From positions 386,163 through 450,162 of the forward strand of contig NW_020170425.1 of assembly GCF_000524195.1 (NCBI RefSeq): a stretch of 64,000 bases of DNA, in the 5' to 3' direction. Made by a program: the position numbers and the translations under genes. Below are positions 1 through 13,323 of this stretch, piece by piece (within the stretch, counting starts at the first letter, position 1; each line of letters opens with the position of its first letter). The stretch comes from Echinococcus granulosus. Taxonomy: Eukaryota > Platyhelminthes > Cestoda > Cyclophyllidea > Taeniidae. The notes beneath the pieces were generated by a model, which saw nothing but the letters and a program-made list of their open reading frames with translations, did no database searches and was not told the DNA's origin.

Positions 1-144
1 CCTTGCAAAATAATTATTGCCGGGCCAGCATTGATTTCGCTTGATACAGCGCCATGCGAGACATTGGATTCCAAAGTGTACGATGAGAACTATAACTATC
101 ATTACAAAATCAGTAATTCCTTGCCATTGGTTGTCTTTGATTAA
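1..144 (+). other. Edge open reading frame, possible terminal exon
   Basis: A plus-strand frame is open from the first base to a TAA at 142-144 (47 codons). It begins PCKIIIAGPALISL and ends LPLVVFD. It could be the last exon of a gene cut by the window edge. The opposite strand is also open across most of the same bases, and a run of this length is not rare by chance at this base composition. I recognise no family, so I record it only as unresolved edge sequence. Confidence 0.13.
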
Positions 145-3100
145 ACAAGCCATCGATGCAAATTGCAAAGTGTAGAAAAAAAGCTAAATGGTTGCTTTGA
201 CAAATGTGTGTTTACAATGGTAGCTTGAGTAAATTATTTGTACAGACTGCCAGAATCCTCATCACTGAAGTGTAGAGAATCTCTTAAGCCAACCTCACCA
301 ACTTAGAGTTCAGAATGTCTCAAAGGATAGAGCACACCAGCCTGCATCGTTTTTATTTTGGGCGATACGTCTACTATTACGAAGCGAAACAGGCAAAATG
401 AGATTAAATTTAACTTTAGTCGAAAATGCATTATTAAGTTTTGGGGTGTTTATGATTTTAGCCACGAAATTCAATAGATTCATTTGTTTATTTGGCATTA
501 TTTTTAAGTCGTGCATCGTCATTGTCTTGTCACACGAAGAATGCCGGAATACTTACCCAAGCCTTTTTCCATTCAATTTAAAATACGAATTAATCGAAAT
601 TAAGCGATTTGAAGGAATCGGTTACAAGCAGCAACCTTCATCATTATAAGGAGGCTCAATTTAATCGAGCTACTAATTAATAAGTGGTGTTGGTAAAAAA
701 ATATATATTGAGGCTTAAAATAAATTTCCACTCGGAGTACACTAATATGGCACTTCTCGTGATGTTGCAAATCCTTCCGAATTTGTTCAAGTGTGATCAA
801 TTGAGTTGTCCACGAGGAACAATTATGTGTCAGTTGACCTTTGTAAGCTGTCAGGTAATAAGATGGATGTCGCCAATTCAAAATTGTCTATTTATTGGTC
901 TTCAATGTGTAGTTATTTCTGAAATGAAGAGAATTTGGAAAAAGACAATTTTACAGTGCATTTAAGCAAAATCTGCTATAAAAACGTAATGTGCAACTGT
1001 CATTATCCCTGCGAAGTTGTGCCATTTTCCTAAGTAAACTCTTTATGCTAAAACCCTTCACAGAAGTGAAAGCCGTCTATTTCAGTAGCTACTTTCTCAA
1101 ACACAAATCAATCACTGAGACTGCATTCAAACCGCCTTTACAAACGATTTCATCAAAGCAATCTTGACAGTCACAAACCATTCTGTACCCTAATATTGTC
1201 TCCCACCACCTGCAAAACAACATTCAGGTACAGGCGACAATGTTCATTGAGCAATGATATTGAAAACTAGTCTGTAAAACTGGTCGCCATTTACAGCTCA
1301 GTAAATAAACATTTCGTTACTTAATTTATGTTCAACACAATCGTTTGCTAACGGTGCAGACAAAACACTACCCAGAATTACACATTGTCGTAATAAATGA
1401 ATCCATCACTCGTGACAATTAAAAAATTAAGGCGTGGTGGTAAACGGTTCTAAGTTTCACTCAAAAACTTTACGGAAATATGCGTTAATTAAGACTACCC
1501 TCATTTGTGTCTTTGTGTACAGTTCTACATTAGCACTCCTGCAACCGCAACTAGTTAACATATTAGTGTCTATAACGTCATTACAACTAAGTAAGATACT
1601 TTATAAACGCTGATATACATAAAGTGACGCCAAATTCACGCAGTAGTTTCTTCTTTGATAGGGAGCGAAAATACCTCAAATCTCAGTAGAAAATCCAAAA
1701 ATTAAGCTGTCGTAAATCGTTAAATCATCTATACTCTTTCGCTTGTTTTAAAGCGAGTGAATCACCCTTTGTGTGAAGCATGCATTGAAGTGTGATTATT
1801 TTTAGATAGCAATAATTTTCTTGATGCAGAGGTCGAAGTGCATCAAATTGGTGCCTAATCGAATGGAGGAGAAAACTGTCACCATTCCCATTTCTAAAAT
1901 GCTGCATCAATGCCACCTTTTCATTGATTTGATTTCTAGCCTTAAGTGTGGGCGAAGAAGTCCACAAAAAAAATGAGTGGATGGAAAGTTTCCTTCGTGG
2001 TTGGTATTTTAAAGCACAAACTTATATTTATTGGATTTTATTTGCTCAAGAACAGTTAAATACCTCTGGCAGCTGCTTAGTAGTAGAATTCCTATCTAAA
2101 AACGGTATTAGAAAGTTTTTAAACGACCCGAAAGACCCGTCATCAAACAGCCTTAAGCCGTTGTGGCTAGGTTAAGTTGATCGAGAAGTAAGTCTGAGCC
2201 CTATGACTCCACAAAATTAACAAAATATTTTTGGAATAGTTGGGAAATAATTGGGAGCTTTGAGAACAAAAAAGGTCAAGAAAATTTCTCACTTAACTCA
2301 AAATTGGAAGTGAACATAAAAAAGCCACCTTCTCACACTCGAAAATGTTGGATGAAGGTACTAAGTTATTTTATGATATTTTTAGCCTTAAATGTAATAG
2401 ACGAAAATTATTGGAAAGTTACTGAGTGCTCTACAAATGATTGACTCATCCAAAATATTACGGCTGGTCTCGGTAAGTGCAAGGATCAACCAGTGGTGAC
2501 TGGTTAGGTTTATTTTATTGAAGCGATGGAGTTAGTCGAATTGTTAATGCCAATCAAAATGTATACACGTATCAAAAACACTTGAAAGCAAGTAAGTTTT
2601 TCCTTAAGACAAGGTGAGGTGGGACTTGAGCTACCTGCGAAAACATTCTCCAAGATTACCTGACGCCATTTAATATGTGGCCGTAGAATAAAAATGGCTT
2701 CGTTAATGAGGGCAAAAAGCCCAAAAATAATAGGAAGATCGTTGCCAAATCAGGAACTGCGCTGTTATTCCAGAGGCCTGATTGACAAGTACCCACGACT
2801 GAAAGATCGTTGTTAGAAGTCACAAGCGATTATCTTTGACAATCAAGCTATTAGAGTACTTGCATTGTTTTTACTTGTCACTTTATTGGAGTAAGGAACA
2901 GTCTTTTTCATTTAGAATATCTGCACCAGACACTGCTTGCATTGTTCTATTTATTTTTTGACGTTGGGCAAAATTGAACTCACATTATGAGTGGGTAACT
3001 ATGAAAGGCTAAGACGAGGAATCTCCACGACGTTGTATGTCCAGGACTTAATTCTGACGGATGTTAATCAATGAAAATTCTCCTATCTGGTGGCGTCTTC

Positions 3101-5909
3101 TATGGCGCGAAAGGGCAAGTGGAAGTGACGTGCAGCAAATAGGATGCGAAGTCCATCGTCTCGAAATCGTTGATATCCCCCAAGCCTTACAGAACTTCAG
3201 TAATGAGTGAATACAGTCCATTAACTTAATTGGCTTTTGTTTTCACTTCATCAAACAGTGAATAGACATTAAACTGTTTTCCATCAATTCATCCAGACAG
3301 GGGAAACTGCCTTGGTTAAACACTAAATGCTTAGGTTATTTTCTGGAAGCAGCTATCAAAATGCGCTCCTTTTATTAAGTGGCCTTTTGGTTAGCCTATG
3401 ATGCTAAAAATTATTTAAAATTTACGGTTTCTGGGATTCCAAAAAGCATTCCCAGTGAACGCTATTATCTTCCCTATCATGGACCGTAACATTTACCACT
3501 ACTACATCACTCATTTTAGTTATTTATTGGACCGAATTAAGAATATGCTTTTAAAAGAGTTTCATGAGATTTATTAGGACTCCTTCATTATATTTCGCGC
3601 TAAATTACCGGAGCAAAGAATGCAGAATTTAGCATGATATTAATGCATAAAAGTGTATTTCTACAATTTGCAGTTATCAAGGATGAACTTTCGAAAGGAA
3701 TGGAGGCATCTTAGCAGGAATTTCTAATCTGATTGATTAGAAAAACATGTGTGTATGGATGCAATTAACATAGTTGCTGGAAGAAGAGCGTAATATTATC
3801 GAAGCTCCTGTGTCCGGGCTGGTGGCCTATCAAATAGCGGTCAAAAATATCTCAAGGCCAATATTCAGCACCACAACAGTCGGTAAAAGATTAGTCCGAG
3901 CTCAACGCCACATGATTGGACAATCCACACTAAAATTCACTACTATGCTGTTTTTCAGTGATAAATACACTAACCCTTTGCCTCCTTTCATCTTGATAAG
4001 AAATACTCCCGCCAAAATGAGGGACTTTTTAAATCCAATATAATTACGAGAAAACTGTTAACCCATTTCAGCTGACGAAGTTAAAGGTCTAGACGAATGT
4101 ATACATTCATAATCTTACTTAGGATATTTGAATGCAGAGCTCCTTAATATAAATTTTAACTTGTGACTTAAAAGTATCCCCTCCATCTACTAACGCCTCT
4201 GTATCAATGTCTTCAAAACCACTTTCCAAAAAGATTACATCGTCTGGATTCCAAATGCATTTAACGTTGTAGCTGTTTATAAACTCTGAGATCTCAAAAA
4301 CCAAGGTTATTTTGAAATCCCAAAATAAAAAATGAGTCTTCCGCATTTTCGTTTGTAAGATGAATCAATGAGAACCAAAGTGAACGTGCGATTACCTGAT
4401 TTTCAATCGCTTTATACCTTGCCATTAAGTTTGATTAAGTCTATACGCTTATACTACAAGCTATCTGCAGTTGTTAAAAATAACACTAAAACATATCAAG
4501 TATATACATCAGATAGAGGGCAGAGCCTGTAAACACCGTTTTGTCTGTCTGGACGATAAAATCCGCATGCCATGAAGATCACTTACAAGTGCGGAAGAAG
4601 GTATGACATCGAGAATGTAGACTGTTTAAAGCTTGCATCGACTACTTTCCCGACCACTCTTTTAAGGGGATGACATAACGTACTCACCGTCAAATCTTCC
4701 ATAAAGTCGTCAATCAATGGCACCAGACTTATGTAGAATTCCATAAGTTCCGATGTTATTTCTGCTTCACTTAATCATTTTACAAAAAATGAGAGATTTT
4801 ACGACATCGTTAAGTGTCCTGCTTCTGAAATCCTGATTTATTGGATCCCTATCGAAGGTTACCAGTAATTGACAATACCGTCTAAGTAATTCCACCTCTT
4901 CAATGGATGCTACCACTAAGCACACAATGGTTTTATGTGGATTAAGACATTATGGATACATATATAACCATTATAAGCAAGTGGCTTTCGCCAATAAACT
5001 TATTAAGTGGAAATGCCTCCGCTAGGTGAGCTCAAATATAAACCCATATCATATTGTCGTTAAAAATACAGTACACAAACCCATCGCTCGAAATAGTGAA
5101 TGTTTAATTCTTTGTCGCTTATTAATCGCATCGTACAGGCATCATTTCACACTTTTTTTGCTGTTTTTCATCTGTGGCAACGAAAGCCAATGCAAGTATA
5201 TATATACATATATTGTCCAATGATTAAAAGAAAATGCAAAAGTTTTGTAAGTGGTCGCTCAAGTCAGATGCACTACTACATTAAAGGCAAAAATGCAAGA
5301 TAAAGCAAGGTGATACAAACAAGTGAGCAGTTCCAACTCGTTCTACTGCGATATCTCGTAAGTGGAATTGCGCGTTTGCTGCTTGAGACCAGGAATGCTC
5401 TTCCAAGTTATCGTTACTCTCATTCGTACTCCACACATAATGGCTAGAATTGTGTAAAAAATTTCATATCGCTAGGATATAAAAACGATTTTCCCGGCAA
5501 AAAGCTTCAGCATAATATCGAAGAAGTTGCACTAAAATTACCGAAGTAAAAATTGGCACTTTTCACCACGCCCCAAAAGCAACTCAATCATTCAACGTAG
5601 CAAATTTTCGTGATGAAAGCATTCGCGTATTTCGCCGGAGTTTGGTAAGATTATGAACTGTATTGCCCCCCTTAATTCAACCAAAGTCCTCATGTTACGC
5701 CTTTTAAAAGCGTTATTTTGAATAAGGAACATTTTAAACCAAGAGTCAAATCTCCCAGGTCATTTGGGCCCCACTATTTTTGTTACTTAAGCCTAAAAAA
5801 CAGGACGGGATCTAATTATCATGAGAGTTGGAAGGTGAATGAAGGGAGTTCAGGGGGCGTGGGATGCTGGTGAGGGGTGCGGAATCGAGAAGGGTGGCCG
5901 TGAAGCGCC
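145..5909. other. Intergenic, no supportable gene
   Basis: AT-rich sequence with many short chance frames on both strands and no recognised domain. The most protein-like piece is on the minus strand at about 4122-4290: an acidic frame containing WNPDDVIFLESGFEDIDTEA, preceded by an acceptor-like TCTCAG and ending in a TAA at 4122. I could not link it to a second exon in phase. Another minus-strand frame at 1725-1960 is open but featureless. A short TA-rich run lies near 5197-5215. Confidence 0.3.
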
Positions 5910-8900
5910 TTACTCTGAAGTGCGGTACCTTGGAGGCCCGTCTGGACGTCTGATGCGATGGAGATTAAGGAACCACGGTCGCTTGTCCGCGTCTTGCTGG
6001 ATCGTCTCAATCGAATCTATGTCGTGCGGGAAGACATCTATCTGAAAATGACGAAAACAGGGTTCCGCCTAATCTTAAAAGTTTCTGCCTATTATTCAAA
6101 AAAGCTTTCCTAGAGAGCGACGTTATACAATTAATATAACCCGATTTTAATTGTTTAATGCTTGTTAAAGATGCTGCCATTTATAAAATGAACCACCCCT
6201 TACCACGAGACCAGAAATCCCCGCTTGATCCGCACACATTACTCTAATTAAGAAAAAGGACATCTGATTCCCTTATTTACATCTAATTAAAGCAAATTAG
6301 AGGTCTTTAACGCGCCTAAACAGAATATGCTAGTGAGGACTCATGCCGACTGCAGAATGAAGTGCACAGAGGACTTCTCACAAGTGTGTGGTTCATGCAA
6401 CCTTCGCCGAAAAAACTTGACAGATTCAATTATATCTACCAGACATCATATTCTACCATATTTCTGATGCATGATATGTACACATTAGCTGTATTAATGG
6501 ACTAACAAAAAAGTGGACTTCATAAACAAAGAATGAAAATTGGTAGCACAATTAGAATCAATATTGACATTGTCACTGCGTGGGGCTACTATAAATCATA
6601 GTCCAATTCGCCGATAACAGCGCAAAGCAAACTGGAATCGAAATAGGAATGAAAAACGAGTGATTTTTGCAAAGTATGCGGTTTCTATAAGACAAGTTCT
6701 TCAACGGGACCCTGAACCAGATTTGTTAAACACACTCGAGTCAGGAAATAATTCCTCCAGCTCAAAATTCTCACAACATCGGTGTAGGGAGGAAACAATT
6801 TCGGGGAAAAAAATAAAGCAATCTACACGTCGGGGACATCGAGAGATGGTGTACCGTCCGTCCACCCACCCATCCGTACACTCAGTGAGGGAAAAAAGAT
6901 TATTTCCATTTTTTAGTAGAGCTAATGAAGGGAAGTTCAAAGCACCTCTCTCATCCTCTTTAGCCACAATTCTCAAAATAGGGACTGTTTGGCACAAATG
7001 GAATACAGAGGTTGCAAACATCCAAAAACTAGGCTAAATATATTAAACTACGAATAGCTTGAAGTAGAAGAGATCAGAATGATTTGGCCGTAAATGGTAC
7101 AAATTCCCATTATCTAGCATACAATAATTTTTAAGCACGTCATTAAGGTGCGATACCTATTTAGTGTTATCACGAAGGAGACTAAATCTTGCAGTTTTAC
7201 AAGATAATAAATTTCAGATGATCCACTGAAAATTCAAAAGCTAAAGTCCATTTTCTATTCTATGAAGTAGAGTCGTGAAGTACGCTATGGTTATCAGTTT
7301 ATTTATGTTATAGTTCAATTAAAACACTACTAATTCAGTATACCATGTATTGTCCATAATTATGCTTCGTCAGTCAGAGGTCAAAGCTGCACTAACTTGC
7401 GAACGGCACAAACACATATATGCTCATACAAAAATATTTGTAAGCGCAGCCTTACGAGGATGCTTAAATGTGTGTTCAATAGATTGCTACACTGTAGTGG
7501 TGACAACAGCCACAACCACGACGAGTGTGTCATTCATCTGGATATCCCAAGGAGAAAGGGAGCCTAATCAGGGTCCTCCTTTTCAGTTTGATTTAATAGA
7601 TTGGTGGCCAATGAGAGTTTACAGGGTCAGATCAAAGGCAGGTGAAAAGCTTCGGAGGTGGGTGACGTAAGCCGGGGGAGAGGGGGTCGTGGTGTCGAGG
7701 TGATAAAAGAGGACTTGGTTAAGCAGAGAGAGAATTCAAATGGGCAATAAAACTGTCTTCACACGCGTATCCTTTCGCACGCACGCAAGCCGTAAGCAAG
7801 AGTGCCCTTGTCCTGGAGACTTGCAAAGGCGGCACAAGCCGCGTATCAGAGAATGTTATCACACTGCTTCAGTAAAAACGCCCTTGTGTGCACGCAACGG
7901 ACTCAGCTTCATACACAAAACACACACCACTTGTTGCGAGGACCTCGTAAAAACACGTGGTGAGGGCGATCATAAAAATCCAGTACTTGCAAACTTGGGA
8001 ATGACAGTAAAGGACTGAGTCAAGCGATCCACACTTTAAATTGGGCAAATTACATAAATCAAGTAGTGAATGCAGAAAATTTACCACACATGAACAAACA
8101 CTGCCCTTTAATCTCCTTTAGCTGCCAGGTAAGAGAAATGGATTAAATGTTTACAGATCAAATCCATTAGGTAAGAAAAACGTGAGGTCGTATGAAACTG
8201 ACATTTTTAAAGTAGCTATAGAAAAGGGGAAGTGAATTGAGAAATTTAAATTCAATTTTGCGTTACAGACGGAGTAGCAGATGAAAGCCTTCACCATGAA
8301 TTGGCTACCTAAGCCACATGGTTTGAGCAAAGTCGTTCCACTTGAATCCCAGAATAACGGCGTAGTAACAGCGAATTTAAAAGGAGGAGTTCATATTGAG
8401 CACAAATGGTCGAATTCAGCCTAGTTATCACTCTAGACACTAGGATAACGATTTAGGAAAAATGGCCAACGGTAAATCACGTAATAGTCAAAACAGTGAG
8501 CAGAGATTGCACACCTCTGAGCGCTACTAAAAGTGCCTGAAATTGGATTTTTCCAAGGAAAGGTAAATTCGCTCATGCATTTCGTCTCGTTTTCGTGAAA
8601 GATCCTATCTCAAGGAGTTTTGTTTCGCACTAATGAAAGTAATCTAACCTAATTTTGGCCTATTAATGACGCAATACACCAGTCGTTTGCAATAAATGAG
8701 TCAATGTAAGCCAATGCTTTCTCGATTCAGAGACAATGGTGATGTTGTGTCACTTTCCCTCAGAAAATTAAGCCATGGTGTAAAACGACTTCTTACGCGC
8801 AAGCATTTCAGAAAAAAGAAAATCTGATAGAATAACTTAATAATTAAATAATAAGTAAATTTTTAAGTATTAATGCGTCTTTACTTTACTTAAAAGCACT

Positions 8901-10479
8901 AAAATATTCACATAAAAGCCGGCTTAAGTGTGTGAAACAAAATCGAGTGTTTATAATATAAAACCAGATTATCTGTATTTGCAGAAAAACACGCCAAGAA
9001 TTACCAATTACCTATGAACCCATTCAACCTTTTAGTTCAACGGACAAAATCTCAACGCACATGCATAAAATTTAATTAGGCTAGTGGTTCACAGAGAGAG
9101 AGAGAGAGCTCCGTTAGCGATCATGAAATAAGAAAACGGTTTCACAAATACACATTTAGATTATCGATGTAACATTTTATGATTTTAAGCTTTATGTACA
9201 AATGTGCGACAGTAAAGGCTGCATTAATGAAGTCACGACATTGAGCCCTAGTGATACTGTCGCACAGATATATTATCACAAGCCCTTCTCGCTCCATAGC
9301 TGTTTAATGAGTTTCCGCGAAATATAAGCCGTCTTCTCATACCAAACACTAACAAGAACCAGAATAGATCATGCGCCACACTGCAATAACCCAGTAAAAA
9401 GTGTTCCGAATCACTGTATCAACGACACAAAAAGGAAGTGAAGCTACCTCGGTCAGCGATATGCAGCACCTGATAGAACTTTTTGAAAGATGGAGTACCC
9501 GTAGGCAGAGCTATATGTCATGCATGAAATCGCTTTTGTTCTTGCGAGACATTGGTTTTTAACACAAGTGAAATGGAAAGCAGATAGCAACAACCATCTG
9601 TAAAAAATGGCAATTTACTCAAAGTTACCGGGCTACTTGGGGAGATTAAAATATCCAATCAAGGGCCAACATGTGAAAGCAGTGTGTGCTAGAAAAAGAT
9701 GTTTAATCACAATCTCTAGCGGCTTAAAAGTAGTTTTCATAGAGCTCAAATGAATAGCATAATTTAGTGGCTAAAGTGAGCGGGCCATAACAAAGCTCCG
9801 CCTCAAGAGAAAGAAAAGGCAGTGCATTTTTGATTGAGCGCATTCAATGGTTTGGATAAACAGCATTCAAGATGTGCTATTCACATGATCAAAATGCATT
9901 CAAAACCAGACGTTTATCTACACTTTCCAATGGTGCTGAAGTACATAAACAATTAAGTAAGGAACTAAGTGGCATTAAACTTAGCACCCGCCAAGGCAAT
10001 TCGGTGCAATGTCCAATGATGAAATGGAGAAAACGGCACCATATTCCTACTTCAACTTAATAAACCCAAACTGCTGGTAATACCGGGGCTGGTAGTTTAT
10101 GAACTTGTGCCCCAATGCAAAATGTAAATGTAGCAAGCAAAATCAACCCAAATAAAGTGCTTTTATGAGAATCGAAAACGGGCATGGGTACACCATTTTG
10201 GATCAAATTTAGATTTCTCCAAGCAAAGATGGTTTCTGCTTGTCAGAACGATAGCTACGAATGACAAGAGTTAAATTTTCGCTGCTAATGTGTGATATAA
10301 TAAGCCCACCACAATTGAAATTATGCTGCTGAGTAACTCACACCAGTTTTCTCATACACATCCAGTCTGTAGGCGTTGTGATAGTAATCAACAATGCTAG
10401 GCCAATTTGACATGGTGAATGCTATCAGGGGAACCGAGAGGTAGAGACCTAGGCGAAGAGACTCCATTTTCCACCCCAT
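5910..10479 (-). CDS. PET100-like cytochrome c oxidase assembly factor
   Basis: Two exons join in phase 0: 10342-10479 (46 codons) and 5910-6041 (43 codons plus TAA), giving 89 residues. The donor reads GGT|gtgagt and the acceptor is attttcag. The N-terminus, MGWKMESLRLGLYLSVPLIA then F-T-M-S-N-W, matches the PET100 pattern: a short start with K and E, a conserved R, a single membrane segment of the YL..P..F type, then S-N. PET100 is a small inner mitochondrial membrane protein that helps assemble cytochrome c oxidase. The second half (VFPHDIDSIETIQQ... ending RYRTSE) resembles the human tail only loosely. The intron is 4.3 kb, long for such a small gene. A pyrimidine-rich acceptor (10487-10488) lies seven bases before the ATG, suggesting a 5' UTR intron or trans-splicing. 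The family call is good for exon 1; the pairing with exon 2 is inferred from phase and splice sites. Confidence 0.58.
9093..9108. repeat. (AG)8 microsatellite
   Basis: Eight tandem AG units lie inside the long intron of the PET100-like gene. It is a simple dinucleotide repeat with no sign of function. Confidence 0.9.
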
Positions 10480-13323
10480 GCTTTGTCTACAAAAAAAATT
10501 GTAAGATAATATTATAATTCGGAGAAAATTTGAAAAAAAGTGCACCATTTGCCATCAGAACATAGTTCAAGTATTCAGGAGGGTTAGTCGGTATAAAACA
10601 AAGGTAGGTAGACAAAAAGTAAGCTGCAAGGTAACAATTAGTACTAGTTCGAAAATAGGTTGCACTGAAAACAAGCACTCCAGTTTATCCCAATAAACGT
10701 TGAACTGATTCAGGAATAAAAGATGGGTACTTAGTTTTCACAAGAACTTGTCAAACTACATGCGTGGTAAGCATTTTAAGTCGTGTGGTAATTGCATTGA
10801 CGACGTAAGGATGAGGTGGGACCATTTTAACGGAGGCAAATCGTGAAATCAGGCCGGTCCACCCCTTTAAGGGAAGCCCATTTAATCGACCGTGGAGTTC
10901 ATAAATCCGCATTTGAACTCGGCAGAAAACCTCAAGTAAAAATAATCTTATTCACATGATGTCAGTCGAATGACCCCCACATGACAATGAACCGTCGACG
11001 ATAGCCGAGGCATTGAGTCACAAATTATTGAATATAAGCAAAACTTATTCTGCAATCTAAAAAATGCGTTGACATTTCGAAAAATCATGCACAGCGTTCT
11101 ACAAAACGATCACTACAAAACTTATCTGTTCGATATAGCCTTTAGGACTACTTTCCAAAGCGCCCTGTTATAAGCAAATCAAGAAATATGTGGCAATGTA
11201 AAATTAGCAAATCGGAACAAGTTCATCGCCATTTGACATGGAATACTAAAGGCAGAATGCAAGCTGTTGGTACTCTGAATTAAGTAAAACTGACAAAGGT
11301 GTTCACTTAACTTACTGGGAGTTTCACGAAGGGTGTCTCATGTTCGTAAAAATTGGCTACTTGGTCAGACAATCGCTTACCAATAACACCATTAAACAAG
11401 GCAAATGAATAAACATCTATTCGTAATCGCAGCCCAAAATTTCGCGTAAGCTTGATGCAAAGGTAGAGAGGAAATTCGCGTACCAGGTGGAAAAAGCTAG
11501 AGTGAAACGTAGGATGGAATACAACGTGATTCAAGTGAAACGTGCACTGCTCTGGAAGAAAATGCACCACACGATAAAAAGCGAAAAAAAAGCGAGAAGC
11601 AGCACAAAATTATATACAGCAAACTGGATGTGATTAAGGCACGACAAGAAAACAGTCAAATACCGAGCTAAAAGCCTTAACCACCGGTGGACACAACTGT
11701 TACCCTTCAATAAGCACTACCTCAAAAATCTCCGGTATTTTGCGAAGATTGAACCTTAACAATGTGGGAATTTTGATCTTATTGTGCGCAAATAGGCGAT
11801 CAAACTTCGGCAAACCAGCTTTTAGCAAAATCGGTCACACTTGATGAGGCAGGCGGGCATTTCACGAAACTATTTTACAATAACCAGTAATCTAAACGTA
11901 GTCATTGGGGCAGTGAAAAAACACAGACAGGAAGTACGATTTCAAAACTTCACTGGATTTGCAAGATATTTATCTGAAATGGCAGCCCTTTCTGAGGCAG
12001 GATGAACATTATGAACCTAAGTGATTCTAAAGTAAGCGTTTTTCTCCAAAAAATGTGAATAAATGAACTTCCATCGGAACATCTAAAAGCCTTGAGCACC
12101 ACATAAACTTTACGTATTCAGCCGCGCTACGAACCCTAAGGTATATGGTATGGCATGATAAATATCATATCTGACCTATTTATTGACTGCAACTTATTCA
12201 GTTGTAGTAAGCGCCTCACCAAAGGGTCTTGAATGGTCTTCTACATAGACCCCGGACATAGTAGACAAGCTAGTAATTAGAAAACCACTTTAAATTTGTC
12301 AGAAAAGCTCTCAACAAATTTGTGCTCCGATAAATACTGACCACCTTTGCATTTTGCGAGCTATTGTATTGTCCTGGTGCCTGATTTTTAATTTACGTCA
12401 TTTTATTTCTGATTAAAAACTCACCAAAACATGTGAAATACGCCTGTATAATGATTAATTAAAACTAACATTGTCGACTTTTGAGAATAAATTAATGATA
12501 AAACCAGAGAGGAAACTGTAAGTGGAATATGGTGAATTGGTTTCTCAATATGCGTGATCAATTTTGTAAAAAGGAAGTGTTTTCATTTCAGAATGCTTTG
12601 CCATAATTAGATAAATCTGGTAATCTGCGGAGCCGTTTCATTTGAATAGAAATCACGAAACCAATTGCAAAAAAGCGGAATTACAATTTAAGATAAATTT
12701 TGAATGCAGTACATGACACCAAGACCGAAATACACAACCACATTATCAGGCAAAAAATTCAGCAATAGGATTTAATGAGCCGATTTAAGTTTAGCTTTTG
12801 AGGGAGTTAATTTTTGTACCTAGAAGAAAGACATGCCTTGTCTGGCGGTGAACATTCATTTCAAAGGCCAAGAGAGAATTCGCATCTCATGAAAAGATTT
12901 ATTTTTGTTCCAGCGTGCGAACATTGATTTAACTTCACAGTGCGAGGGATCTTCAGCAAAAACGCCACGACCTCTTAATTTGGGAGTAAATCGCCACAAA
13001 TTCAATGTAAGCGTGAAACACTTGACTGCTAATATAAGCAGCAATGAACACACCAAAAATCATAAGAAAATACGAGACAAGTGAGTGAAAAATCCGACAT
13101 TTGCTATTTTTCTGCATAGAAAATGATAAATTATGATAAATTATCGTGTCGCATTTTTTTCCCGAGATATGAAGGAGCAAAACAAAATTATTCTTTCAGT
13201 TAGAAATTATCAAAAACAGATTGTCACACAGTCGCACAAACAAAAGATAAGGACTTCCCTTACAATTCACTGTTTATAGGCAATTACACACATAGGTGGT
13301 AAAGAAAATAGCAAAAGAACTAG
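10480..13323. other. Spacer between two minus-strand genes, one exon-like island
   Basis: This stretch separates the 3' end of the unidentified eight-exon gene from the PET100-like start. Most of it is AT-rich and featureless. On the minus strand at about 11327-11522 a frame contains FGLRLRIDVYSFALF and GKRLSDQVANFYEHE, starts after an acceptor-like cactctag and ends at a strong donor CCA|gtaagt. It could be a 5' exon feeding the PET100-like acceptor at 10487, or part of another gene; I could not extend it. A second weak minus-strand frame lies at 12856-13056. Confidence 0.25.

Noticed and set aside
6660..7037. 125-codon plus-strand frame overlapping a 106-codon minus-strand frame
   Set aside because: Both strands are open, composition is low-complexity around a CCATC/CCACC-type run, and there is no family resemblance or splice context; it lies in the PET100-like intron.
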